From Bacillus sp. ISL-45 (lineage in GTDB: Bacteria > Bacillota > Bacilli > Bacillales > Cytobacillaceae), in assembly GCF_018613195.1 (NCBI RefSeq), contig NZ_JAGGQQ010000005.1, forward strand, positions 339,593 through 403,592: a DNA stretch of 64,000 nucleotides. The letters are read 5' to 3'. The notes under the pieces were generated by a model. The model had not been told where the DNA came from. It saw only the letters and a program-made list of their open reading frames with translations, and searched no databases. The translations under genes were made by a program, and so were the position numbers. Shown here piece by piece: positions 9,224 to 17,301 of the stretch; the first letter of the stretch is position 1; every line of letters begins with the position of its first letter.

Positions 9224-9400
9224 AACATATTTCTCCTTTCAAGCTTAGCTGAGCCACTTATAATTATATAAGCCTTCATGTCAGAGAGCAAAGGAAATTA
9301 GTAAATTTCTTTAAATCAACTTGCTTTGCTTTTGAAATTTATTTTGTTAGACTAAAAAAATCTTAGCTTTAAACTATTTTTAAAATGGGGTTAAATTTGT

Positions 9401-10237
9401 ATGAATAAAGAGGTATGGGGATTTATTGATTCAGGAGACTGTTCACCTTCCTTCAATATGGCACTTGATGAAGCCTTGCTTGATTGGCATGGTGCAGGAA
9501 AAATTCCTCCAGTGGTCCGTTTTTATGGATGGAACCCGGCGACACTTTCAGTTGGCTATTTCCAAAAGATTGAAAGAGAAATTGATATGGAGGCTGTGAA
9601 GCAGCACGGTCTTGGTTTTGTAAGGAGACCTACTGGCGGCCGGGGCGTTCTGCATGAACATGAACTTACATACAGCGTAATCGTTACTGAAGAACACCCA
9701 GAAATGCCAAAGACAGTAACAGAAGCTTATAGGGTAATATCTGAAGGCATATTACAGGGTTTCCAGAAGTTAGGTCTAGAAGCTTATTTTGCTGTACCGA
9801 AAACTTCTGCTGATAAAGAAGCGTTAAAAAACCCTCGGTCTGCAGTTTGTTTCGATGCACCAAGCTGGTATGAGCTTGTTGTTGAAGGACGTAAAGTGGC
9901 CGGCAGCGCCCAGACCCGGCAAAAAGGGGTCATCCTTCAGCATGGTTCCATTTTGCTCGATTTGGATGAGGATAAACTTTTCAGCTTATTCAAGTATCCG
10001 AATGACAGAGTCAAAGAAAGAATGCAGCGAGCCTTCAAGACTAAGGCAGTAGCGATCAATGAGATCAGCAGCCGTAAAATAAATCTAGAAGAAGCGAAAA
10101 AAGCATTCAAGGAAGGTTTTGAGGATGGCCTGGGAATTATTTTGGAGCCATACACTTTAAGTGATGAAGAGCTGAGTTATGTAAATGAGCTGGCCAGAAA
10201 TAAGTACGAATCTGATGAGTGGAATTTTAAAAGATAA
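9401..10237 (+). CDS. lipM: Octanoyltransferase LipM
   Basis: LipM moves octanoate from acyl carrier protein to the H protein of the glycine cleavage system (GcvH), the first step of lipoate assembly in Bacillus. The 278-residue protein has the lipoate-protein ligase fold motifs [18 protein letters not shown] near residue 76, the catalytic cysteine C150 in [13 protein letters not shown], and the lysine in GRKVAGSAQ near 166. The position one gene away from gcvT-PA-PB matches its task. The ribosome site upstream of the ATG (GGGG at 9388-9391) is weak for this genome. The gene ends in its own terminator. Confidence 0.95.
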   Translation: MNKEVWGFIDSGDCSPSFNMALDEALLDWHGAGKIPPVVRFYGWNPATLSVGYFQKIEREIDMEAVKQHGLGFVRRPTGGRGVLHEHELTYSVIVTEEHPEMPKTVTEAYRVISEGILQGFQKLGLEAYFAVPKTSADKEALKNPRSAVCFDAPSWYELVVEGRKVAGSAQTRQKGVILQHGSILLDLDEDKLFSLFKYPNDRVKERMQRAFKTKAVAINEISSRKINLEEAKKAFKEGFEDGLGIILEPYTLSDEELSYVNELARNKYESDEWNFKR

Positions 10238-10245
10238 AAAAATTT

Positions 10246-10272
10246 AAAAAGCGGATGACCCGCTTTTTTTGT
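10246..10272 (+). terminator. Terminator of lipM
   Basis: AAAAGCGG (10247-10254) pairs with CCGCTTTT (10260-10267), followed by more T. The following 150 nt to the nrdJ promoter are AT-rich and show no gene or other structure I can support. Confidence 0.85.
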
Positions 10273-10432
10273 TTTTATCCAGTATTTTCTAGGCTTTTGA
10301 TAATTAGAAAAAGTGCAACCCTCGAAATTTGTTGTTTTTTATCATTTACTGGAGATATTCTATCGTTCTCTCTAAATAACTCGATTTTTTAATAGTTTTC
10401 ATGTTTGACAAAATCTTTATTACTTGACCTAA

Positions 10433-10481
10433 ACACCATATATAGTGTTGTCGAAAATTTAAAATACACTATATATTGATT
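10433..10481 (+). promoter_or_regulatory. Tandem NrdR boxes overlapping the nrdJ promoter
   Basis: Two NrdR-type boxes: ACACCATATATAGTGT (10433-10448, nearly palindromic) and ACACTATATATTGATT (10466-10481). Their starts are 33 bp apart, about three helical turns, as is usual for NrdR pairs. A possible promoter, TTGTCG (10448-10453), 18 bp, TATATT (10472-10477), runs through both boxes, so NrdR bound with dATP would block it. NrdR is the known repressor of ribonucleotide reductase genes; the assignment here is by sequence match. Confidence 0.85.
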
Positions 10482-10592
10482 TTTGATGTTTCGTTATGAT
10501 AACGTAAGGGTAATTCAAAAATGCAGCTAGAATTACATACTTCTAGTAATACATTAGAGAAAAGATTTAAAACCTTAGAAGGAGTTGTAGAA

Positions 10593-11411
10593 ATGTCTGT
10601 AACTATTGGACAAAAAATGAGCCTGGATGTAGAAAGCCTGAACAAGGATATTAAGCTGTTCCCGCAGGTTCACCCGATTACATCTGACATGAAACTTACA
10701 CACAAAGGCGTTTCCCGATTAGTCATGCTGGACCGCTATACTTTTAAAGACACTGAAAAAATTACCCTATCAAATGGTGATTTCGTCGTTCTCACAATCA
10801 AAGAGGATCCAAAGTTTCCTGCTCGTGGACTTGGATTCATACTAGATATTGATTGGGAGAACAAAACAGCCAAAGTGCTTGTAGACGAAGAATTCCGCGG
10901 GGTGCTTGATGATCCTGAAGAAGCTTCGACCGGGGTGATCAAACGTTCACTGGACGTTATTGAAAAGCCGCTGGAAGTATTTTACGAGCAAATCGCGAAA
11001 CGGAATGCCACAGGGCTTGCAGCCGTTGAAAAAACAGAAGAAAAGCGCCAGGAGTGGTTCGAGAAGTTCTACCAAGAGTTAGTCTCGATGAATTTCATCC
11101 CGGCAGGCCGTGTTCTTTACGGAGCAGGCGCGGAAACAGATGTAACCTACTTCAACTGCTATGTTATGCCATTCGTACAAGATTCACGCGAAGGAATTTC
11201 TGAGCACCGCAAACAGGTAATGGAAATCATGAGCCGCGGCGGCGGAGTAGGAACGAACGGTTCGACACTAAGACCGCGCAACACACTTGCCAAGGGCGTA
11301 AACGGAAAATCATCCGGTTCGGTCTCATGGCTTGATGACATTGCCAAGCTGACGCATTTAGTAGAGCAGGGCGGGTCAAGACGTGGTGCACAGATGATCA
11401 TGCTGGCGGAT
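10593..11411 (+). CDS. nrdJ: Class II (B12-dependent) ribonucleotide reductase NrdJ, exon 1
   Basis: NrdJ reduces ribonucleotides to deoxyribonucleotides using adenosylcobalamin and needs no oxygen or separate radical subunit. Exon 1 encodes residues 1-273, ending GSRRGAQMIMLAD. The start at 10593 follows AGAAGGAG (10576-10583); the ATG at 10521 in the same frame has no ribosome site. The segment DVTYFNCYVMPF holds the first redox cysteine. Exons 10593-11411, 12545-13165 and 13415-14533 join in phase to an 852-residue protein, the expected family length. Both breaks fall between codons and show group I intron splice-site signatures, so this is a split gene, not a pseudogene. Confidence 0.93.
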
Positions 11412-12544
11412 TAACTAAATGACATTCTAAGTTAAAATTGGTAAGATTAACATGAGAACAAACGTTCGTTATAAGGAGGGCGTTTCATGAATCTGACCAG
11501 AGAATTTCTTTATCAAAAGTATATTCACGACAAAATGAGTTTAAAAGAGATAGCTGAAGAAACAGGGCTGCCAATTACGACAATTAAATCAAAGCTTAGA
11601 AGATTTGGTATTAGAAAAAAGCCAATCAAACTAGGCAATGAGATATACGATAATCGTGATTGGCTCTATGAGGAATACATTGTTAAAAGAAAGGGATATA
11701 CTGTACTTGCTAATGAACTAGGGGTAAGTTATACAACAATTTTAGATCGAATTCTTTTCTTTGGATGGGAGCTAAGGGGCCATGATGAAATTGATAAAGG
11801 TGCTCCGAGGAGAGGAACGAAACATACCCCAGCCTCCATAGAGAAAATAAAGTCGACTAGGATAAAGAAACGTGTATACTTTGAATGCTTTCAGTGTGGA
11901 CAAACTACTGAAAGGGTACGCTCAGGATTATCTAGTTCAGGTAAAAGCTTTTGTACTTATACATGTTATAAGAATTACCTGAAAGAAAATAGAGTGGAAA
12001 CAATTGATATAACTGATTCTGCACTCTATAAGGAATGGCGTAAAAAAGTATATACTCGGGATAACTTTAGGTGCAAGATGCCTGGTTGTAACTCGAGTTC
12101 AAGAGATATTGCTGCTCACCATATTTATCCCAAAAAGCCTTTCCCTGAAAAACAATTTCTTTTAAACAATGGAATCACACTCTGTAGAAACTGTCATGAA
12201 AAAACTTATGGTAAAGAAAGTAACTTTATAGATGCATTAGTCCGCGTCGTTCAGAAAATGAACGATTAGAAAATCGGGTGAATTGCAGGGAACTCCTTAG
12301 AGGCAGGCAAGCCACAACGTGACTGGAAACGGTGAGCGTGAGGGCCTAAAAATTGCTTGCATTGGACAATCTGCAGCCAAGCGTCATTGGGCAAAGGTAA
12401 TGGCGAAGGTTCAACGACTAGAGAGTGAGTCCCAACAATAAACTCTCACAAGCGCCCGACCCCTAACAGACCATGCTGAGGGTGATGATATAGTCTAGTC
12501 CGGCTGCAAAGCAGCGAAATATTCCGAAAGGAACGGTAGGTACG
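11412..12544 (+). ncRNA. Group I intron 1 in nrdJ, with homing endonuclease gene
   Basis: Intron of 1133 nt. The upstream exon ends in T (11411) and the intron ends in G (12544), the group I rule. The exon end GCGGAT (11406-11411) pairs with an internal guide GTCCGC (12240-12245), including the splice-site U-G pair. Core elements lie downstream of the endonuclease gene: P-like AATTGCAGGGAA (12281-12292), Q-like AATCTGCAGCCAAG (12368-12381), R GTTCAACGACTAGA (12409-12422) and S GATATAGTC (12487-12495); P7 is GACTA (12416-12420) with TAGTC (12491-12495). The extra stem GAGAGTGAG/ACTCTCAC after R suggests subgroup IA, as in phage and nrd introns. Confidence 0.9.
11487..12269 (+). CDS. Intron-encoded HNH homing endonuclease
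   Basis: 260-residue protein lying in the P1 loop of intron 1, with its own ribosome site AAGGAGGG. Order of parts: two helix-turn-helix-like units (about residues 15-45, LKEIAEETGLPITTIKSKL; and about 70-95, LANELGVSYTTILDRI), a four-cysteine zinc motif (CFQCG ... CTYTC, about 132-160), and an HNH domain (about 190-245) with RDNFRCKMPGC, AAHHIYPK and LCRNCHEKTYG. It is expected to cut intronless nrdJ alleles so that repair copies the intron. The coding sequence is visibly richer in A+T than nrdJ, which fits a transferred element. The 3' end overlaps intron guide and P2 sequences. Confidence 0.9.
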   Translation: MNLTREFLYQKYIHDKMSLKEIAEETGLPITTIKSKLRRFGIRKKPIKLGNEIYDNRDWLYEEYIVKRKGYTVLANELGVSYTTILDRILFFGWELRGHDEIDKGAPRRGTKHTPASIEKIKSTRIKKRVYFECFQCGQTTERVRSGLSSSGKSFCTYTCYKNYLKENRVETIDITDSALYKEWRKKVYTRDNFRCKMPGCNSSSRDIAAHHIYPKKPFPEKQFLLNNGITLCRNCHEKTYGKESNFIDALVRVVQKMND

Positions 12545-13165
12545 TGGCATCCTGACATTGTAGAATTCATCATTTCCAAAATGCAAAACCCAAGAATCCT
12601 TCGCTTCCTGATTGAAAGCACCAACGATGACTCAATCAAGAAACTGGCGAAGGAAAAGTTGAAATTCACACCGCTGACTTTGCAGGAAGAAGCAATGTAC
12701 CAGGGAATCGTTAACTATAAGAGCATCCCAGGTTACGGCGGATTCAGCGCAGATATCATCAAAGCGGCTGAAGAAAAGCTTGCAACAGGCGGAACCTATA
12801 CCGTCCATAACTCAGAATTCCTTACCGGTGCAAATATTTCAGTCACTCTGACAAAGGATTTCATGGACGCAGTTGAAAATGATTCAGATTATGAACTTCG
12901 TTTCCCTGATGTTGAAAGCTATGATGCTGAGACAATGAAGGTTTACAACGAAGAATGGCATAAAATCGGTGACGTCCGCGAGTGGGAAGAGCTCGGATAC
13001 AAAGTGCGCACCTATAGAAAAATCAAAGCAAAAGAATTATGGAACTTGATTAATATCTGTGCGACATACTCAGCAGAACCAGGCATTTTCTTCATCGACA
13101 ATGCCAATGATATGACGAACGCACAGGCATATGGACAGAAGGTAGTAGCGACAAACCCGTGTGGT
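12545..13165 (+). CDS. nrdJ: NrdJ, exon 2
   Basis: Exon 2 starts with TGG CAT CCT GAC (WHPD) directly at the 3' splice site and encodes 207 residues, continuing MIMLAD from exon 1 as MIMLADWHPDIVEFI, the expected class II sequence. It includes the HNSEFLTGANISVTLT segment of the finger-loop barrel and ends ...KVVATNPCG, the first four residues of the catalytic NPCGE motif; its cysteine is the thiyl radical position. The frame would hit a stop a few codons into intron 2, so translation requires splicing. Confidence 0.92.
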
Positions 13166-13414
13166 AGAGCAGCTTAGTTTGCCTCACGTTAAAAATTGCG
13201 GAATGAAGCGGGAACCCTGCGATGGGAATCCGAACCGAAGGCCTTGGTTAAAAACCAGGTCAGGGGCAACGCATAGATGGTGAACCTGTGAGAGCAGAAT
13301 ATAATCCATCCACGAGGCCGCAACAATGCCACAAAGCATTGAAAAGATATGCTGAACTAACGGGAAACGAACCGTTAGAACTAAGGGATAAAAAGCCTTT
13401 AGGATAACAAAATG
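13166..13414 (+). ncRNA. Group I intron 2 in nrdJ (no open reading frame)
   Basis: A 249-nt intron separating NPCG from EQPLAPNSVCNL. The exon ends in T (13165) and the intron in G (13414). The P1 helix pairs exon GTGTGGT (13159-13165) with guide GCCTCAC (13181-13187) with one mismatch and a U-G pair at the splice site. P7 can form from GCATA (13271-13275) and TATGC (13348-13352), set in R-like GGGCAACGCATAGA and S-like AAGATATGCTG contexts. It starts AGAGCAGCTTAG. It is too small for an endonuclease gene, so if mobile it would depend on one in trans. Confidence 0.83.
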
Positions 13415-14533
13415 GAACAGCCTCTCGCACCAAATTCTGTCTGCAACCTCGCTGCTGTTAACCTTGCGGAAATGGCGGACAAGGATACAAAGACAGTTAA
13501 CTTTGAAAAATTGAAGCGTACTGTAGAAGTTGGCGTGCGTATGCAGGACAATGTCATCGATGCGACTCCTTACTTCCTTGAAGATAATAAAAGACAAGCT
13601 TTAGGTGAACGCCGTGTCGGTCTTGGTGTCATGGGACTTCATGACCTTCTGATCTACTGTGAAACAGAATATGGTTCAGAAGAAGGAAACCAGCTTGTTG
13701 ACAAAGTATTTGAAACAATTGCGACTTCGGCTTACCGTGCATCTGTTGAACTTGGAAAGGAAAAAGGAAGCTTCCCATTCCTTCAAGGCGGTACTGAAGA
13801 AGAAACTAACAGACTTCGCCAGGCATTCACGAACACTGGTTTCATGAAAAAAATGCCTGAAGATATTCGCGAGTCAATCCTTGAAAACGGAATTCGCAAC
13901 TCACACTTGCTGACTGTTGCTCCGACGGGATCAACTGGTACCATGGTTGGCGTGTCAACAGGACTTGAGCCTTACTTCAGCTTCTCCTACTTCCGAAGCG
14001 GCCGTCTTGGCAAGTTTATTGAAGTGAAAGCGGACATCGTTCAGGAATATCTTGATCGCAATCCGGATGCTGATCCAGAGAACCTGCCGAATTGGTTCGT
14101 CTCAGCGATGGAATTGGCGCCTGAAGCACACGCTGATGTTCAATGTGTCATCCAGCGCTGGATTGACAGCTCGATCAGCAAGACGGTCAACGCGCCGAAG
14201 GGCTACAGTGTAGAGCAGGTTGAAAAGGTATATGAGCGCTTGTATAAAGGCGGAGCGAAGGGCGGTACCGTTTATGTAGACGGCTCCCGAGATTCACAGG
14301 TACTGACGCTCAAAGCCGAAGAAAACACGATGGAAGAGGAAATCGACAAGAAAGAAAAGCAAAAGCAGCATGTGGTACTTGTCGACACGATTAATGAATT
14401 ACGTTCTACCAACGTAACGATTGGCTCTGAAGTCGGCAATACATGTCCTGTCTGCCGCAAAGGTGAAGTAAAAGAAATCGGCGGCTGCAACACATGCACA
14501 AACTGTAACGCACAGTTAAAGTGTGGACTATAA
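13415..14533 (+). CDS. nrdJ: NrdJ, exon 3
   Basis: Exon 3 encodes the last 372 residues, starting EQPLAPNSVCNLAAVNL, so the catalytic glutamate of NPCGE is its first residue. It contains GERRVGLGVMGLHDLL, the phosphate-binding LTVAPTGSTGTMVGVSTGLEP segment and a C-terminal cysteine cluster (CPVC ... CNTCTNC ... CGL) that forms a zinc ribbon plus the redox cysteines that re-reduce the active site through thioredoxin. The second redox cysteine of the barrel is in APNSVCNL. The internal ATG at 13412 arises only across the splice junction and is not a start. Confidence 0.92.
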   Translation, partial: EQPLAPNSVCNLAAVNLAEMADKDTKTVNFEKLKRTVEVGVRMQDNVIDATPYFLEDNKRQALGERRVGLGVMGLHDLLIYCETEYGSEEGNQLVDKVFETIATSAYRASVELGKEKGSFPFLQGGTEEETNRLRQAFTNTGFMKKMPEDIRESILENGIRNSHLLTVAPTGSTGTMVGVSTGLEPYFSFSYFRSGRLGKFIEVKADIVQEYLDRNPDADPENLPNWFVSAMELAPEAHADVQCVIQRWIDSSISKTVNAPKGYSVEQVEKVYERLYKGGAKGGTVYVDGSRDSQVLTLKAEENTMEEEIDKKEKQKQHVVLVDTINELRSTNVTIGSEVGNTCPVCRKGEVKEIGGCNTCTNCNAQLKCGL

Positions 14534-14583
14534 AAATTAGGATGGGTCCTTGCGTAGATAAAATGGATTCATGTTGAAGACCT

Positions 14584-14715
14584 GTTGATTGGAGTGGAAG
14601 TCGCGTAGACTCCTGCGGGATCAGCTGGACAGGCGAGATCCCGCAGGCGCCAACGGTGATGAGGAGGCTCACTGCCAGCCCCGCGGAAAGCGAAGCGACT
14701 GGAACGGAAATCAAC
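14584..14715. repeat. 132-bp dispersed intergenic repeat, copy 1
   Basis: Bounded by GTTGATT at one end and AATCAAC at the other (short terminal inverted repeats), with a perfect internal 11-bp hairpin CCTGCGGGATC/GATCCCGCAGG and the conserved 3' block CAGCCCCGCGGAAAGCGAAGCG. A second copy with high similarity lies at 62313-62443 and a decayed 3' half at 43662-43699. No coding capacity. It looks like a non-autonomous MITE-like or structured-RNA element; related sequences occur between genes in many Bacillaceae, as far as I recall. Confidence 0.85.
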
Positions 14716-14765
14716 AGAGCCATCTCTCCTCTAACCCAAATAAATGTATAGGTACATTTACAGTA

Positions 14766-14801
14766 CAGGATGGAAATATTTTTTCCATCCTCTTTTTTTA
14801 T
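14766..14801 (+). terminator. Terminator between nrdJ and splB
   Basis: GGATGGAAA (14768-14776) with TTTCCATCC (14782-14790), followed by TCTTTTTTTA. It lies after the dispersed repeat, so the nrdJ transcript probably includes the repeat. Confidence 0.85.
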
Positions 14802-14850
14802 TTCTGCCCATACTAACTATACTGACAAATGGAATGAAATGAGGAATTGA

Positions 14851-15879
14851 ATGATGAAAGCTTTTGTACCACAGCTTGTATACATTGAACCCAGGGCTCT
14901 AGAATACCCGCTTGGACGTGAACTGAAGGAAAAGTTCGAGAAGATGGATCTTGAAATCCGGGAGACCACTTCGCATAACCAGGTGCGCGGCATCCCCGGT
15001 GATAATGAACTCCAGCAGTACCGCAATGCTAAATCAACTCTCGTTGTCGGTATCAGGAAAACGTTGAAATTCGATACCTCCAAGCCGTCTGCCGAATATG
15101 CCATCCCGCTTGCTACCGGATGCATGGGCCATTGCCATTACTGTTATTTGCAGACGACGCTTGGAAGCAAGCCGTATATTCGCACGTATGTAAATCTCGA
15201 TGAAATTTTCGATCAGGCGCAAAAGTACATGGACGAAAGAAAACCGGAAATCACCAGGTTTGAAGCTGCCTGTACATCGGATATCGTCGGGATTGACCAT
15301 TTAACCCACGCATTAAAGAAAACAATCGAATTTTTCGGAGAGTCGGAATATGGGCAATTAAGGTTTGTAACAAAGTACCATCATGTCGATCACCTTCTCG
15401 ATGCAAAGCATAATGGCAAAACAAGGTTCCGTTTCAGCGTCAATGCCCGCTATGTGATAAAAAACTTTGAACCTGGAACATCATCCTTTGATGAAAGACT
15501 GGAGGCAGCCAGAAAGGTGGCAAAAGCCGGATACCCGCTTGGCTTCATCGTTGCGCCAATTTATATCCATGAAGGCTGGAGAGAGGGCTATCACGAATTA
15601 TTTGAGAGACTCAGCAATTCCCTTGAAGGAATCGACCTGACAGGCTTAAGCTTTGAGCTCATCCAGCACCGTTTTACAAAGCCGGCTAAAAATGTGATCC
15701 AAAAAAGATATCCTAAATCCAAGCTTGAGATGGATGAAGAAAAACGAAAATATAAATGGGGACGTTACGGCATTGGTAAGTACGTCTACCAGAAGGATGA
15801 AGCGAAGGATCTTGAAGAAACGATTCGGGGATATATCCATTCGTTTTTTCCAGAAGCAGAGATTCAATATTTCACATAA
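14851..15879 (+). CDS. splB: Spore photoproduct lyase
   Basis: Radical SAM enzyme that repairs the UV-induced spore photoproduct (5-thyminyl-5,6-dihydrothymine) in germinating spores. The iron-sulfur motif is CMGHCHYC (CxxxCxxC) near residues 91-98 and the conserved hydrogen-donor cysteine is in FEAACTSDIVGIDHL near 141. At 342 residues it has the family length. Two ATG codons lie in tandem (14851 and 14854) behind a weak GAGGAATTG; either could be used. It stands alone between terminators. B. subtilis has splB elsewhere (with splA); no splA is seen here. Expression in the forespore would be expected, but no clear sigma-G promoter was found. Confidence 0.95.
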   Translation: MMKAFVPQLVYIEPRALEYPLGRELKEKFEKMDLEIRETTSHNQVRGIPGDNELQQYRNAKSTLVVGIRKTLKFDTSKPSAEYAIPLATGCMGHCHYCYLQTTLGSKPYIRTYVNLDEIFDQAQKYMDERKPEITRFEAACTSDIVGIDHLTHALKKTIEFFGESEYGQLRFVTKYHHVDHLLDAKHNGKTRFRFSVNARYVIKNFEPGTSSFDERLEAARKVAKAGYPLGFIVAPIYIHEGWREGYHELFERLSNSLEGIDLTGLSFELIQHRFTKPAKNVIQKRYPKSKLEMDEEKRKYKWGRYGIGKYVYQKDEAKDLEETIRGYIHSFFPEAEIQYFT

Positions 15880-15970
15880 ATACAAATTTTTTAACTTGTA
15901 CGCCGTACTAATTTACAAATGAAGCGCTTAAAGATGTAAAGGTGGGATTACATCGACGGGAGTGGCTCAT

Positions 15971-16855
15971 ATGTATATTGACGGCGTTTTTTCCGGCGGA
16001 GGAATTAAAGGATTAGCATTGGTAGGTGCCTGTGCGGCAATTGAGGAGCGGGGGTTCCGTTTTAAGCGGGTCGCAGGGACCAGTGCGGGTTCATTGATTG
16101 CTGGCTTGCTTGCAGCTGGATATACCAGCGCTGAAATGGCCGGTATCTTGGATGATCTAGACCTGAAAAAATTTCTCGACTCTAGGAAAACGATCATCCC
16201 ATCAGCCTTGACGAAATGGCTTTTTGTATACTGGCGGCTGGGACTCTATAAAGGGGACGAATTGGAGCGCTGGATAGGTGAAAAGCTTGCTGCCAGGGGT
16301 CTGCGCACTTTTGGTGACCTCGCCCCGGATTCATTAAGGATCATTGCGTCAGACCTCACCAACGGAAGACTGTTAATCCTGCCAGATGATCTTCCGATGT
16401 ATGGTGTTGATCCAATGACTTTTCCTGTAGCAAAAGCAATCAGGATGAGCTGCAGTCTCCCATTCTTCTTCGAACCAGTGAAGCTGCGTGACAGGGTCGG
16501 ATCTAATATTGTAGTGGATGGGGGAGTGTTAAGCAATTTCCCGATGTGGTTATTTGATAAGGATAATGTGAAAAAAGTCCGGCCTGTACTTGGTATCAAG
16601 CTCAGCCAGAATTTGATCCAGCAGCCCACCAACAAAATCAAGAACGCACTTCAAATGTTCGAAGCTTTGTTTGAAACGATGAAGGATGCCCATGACTCCC
16701 GGTATATCTCGAGGAAACATGAAAAAAATATCATTTTCATTCCTACAGAAGGCAACTTGACTACTGAATTCCAGCTTTCGAATGAAAAGAAACATGAATT
16801 GATCGATCTGGGCCAAAAGAGCGCGGAGAAGTTTTTTAAATCCTGGTGTTATTAA
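15971..16855 (+). CDS. yqhO: Patatin-like phospholipase family protein YqhO
   Basis: 294-residue lipid acyl hydrolase of the patatin family, a Ser-Asp dyad enzyme. The oxyanion loop FSGGGIKGLA is near residue 8, the nucleophile serine in GTSAGS near 37, and the catalytic aspartate in VVDGGVLSNFP near 184. It has no signal peptide, so it should act in the cytoplasm or at the inner membrane face; the substrate is unknown. ATG 15971 is chosen over GTG 15962 because GGGAG (15957-15961) is correctly spaced only for the ATG. In B. subtilis mntR lies between lipM and yqhO; here nrdJ and splB do. Confidence 0.9.
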   Translation: MYIDGVFSGGGIKGLALVGACAAIEERGFRFKRVAGTSAGSLIAGLLAAGYTSAEMAGILDDLDLKKFLDSRKTIIPSALTKWLFVYWRLGLYKGDELERWIGEKLAARGLRTFGDLAPDSLRIIASDLTNGRLLILPDDLPMYGVDPMTFPVAKAIRMSCSLPFFFEPVKLRDRVGSNIVVDGGVLSNFPMWLFDKDNVKKVRPVLGIKLSQNLIQQPTNKIKNALQMFEALFETMKDAHDSRYISRKHEKNIIFIPTEGNLTTEFQLSNEKKHELIDLGQKSAEKFFKSWCY

Positions 16856-16888
16856 TGAATAGCTACGAAAAGAGCCTTAATAAAACAC

Positions 16889-16924
16889 AAAAATCGAGCT
16901 TAGAACGAAGCCCGATTTTTTTTC
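16889..16924. terminator. Bidirectional terminator between yqhO and yqhP
   Basis: AAATCGAGCTT pairs with AAGCCCGATTT around a short loop, followed by T's on the plus strand and preceded by A's that serve the minus strand; it separates convergent genes and overlaps the yqhP stop region. Confidence 0.75.
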
Positions 16925-17268
16925 CTGCCCTTTTTACCGTCTATGACCGTTAAATGTGACGCATCCTTCTTTTTGTTGCGCGCGGATGCGAGCGACCTTA
17001 TTTTTGAACGTTTAGAGGAGACATTAGTGTCTTTTGTCTGGAACCGTTTTTTAGACCGCTTTGCTGCTTTTTGAAATGCAAGCTGGTGTTGCCGTCCTGA
17101 GCTTGAACTTGTCAAGCGGGTCACGAGGAAATAAATCAAGGCACCAACCAGGGCGATTGTTGCAAGCATGATAAGGATACTTAAAGGATCGGTAAATAAC
17201 TGAAAGGCAAAACCAAAGATTGCAAGAACGATCAGTCCTGAAACAATATACTTAGAAGCACGATTCAA
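16900..17268 (-). CDS. yqhP: YqhP-like small membrane protein (SA1362 family)
   Basis: 122-residue protein with two predicted membrane helices (about residues 6-27 and 32-52), followed by a long, strongly basic tail rich in Lys, Arg and Ser. Function unknown. I place the start at a TTG (17266-17268) because a near-perfect GGGAGGTGG ribosome site lies 6 nt upstream; the ATG codons at 17293-17301 lie upstream of that site and would have no ribosome site of their own. The family assignment rests on topology, basic tail and position between yqhO and yqhR; B. subtilis has yqhQ between yqhP and yqhR, and it is missing here. Confidence 0.7.
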   Translation of the reverse strand: MNRASKYIVSGLIVLAIFGFAFQLFTDPLSILIMLATIALVGALIYFLVTRLTSSSSGRQHQLAFQKAAKRSKKRFQTKDTNVSSKRSKIRSLASARNKKKDASHLTVIDGKKGRKKNRASF

Positions 17269-17301
17269 TGAAAGCCACCTCCCTACTAGCATCATGAGCA
17301 A

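Noticed and set aside
10521-14533. nrdJ as a frameshifted or stop-containing pseudogene
   Set aside because: The interruptions fall between codons, the three pieces join in phase into a full-length enzyme, and both gaps have group I intron splice-site and P1/P7 features.
14802-14850. Sigma-G promoter of splB
   Set aside because: CATACTA occurs at 14809-14815, but no fitting -35 lies at the right distance.
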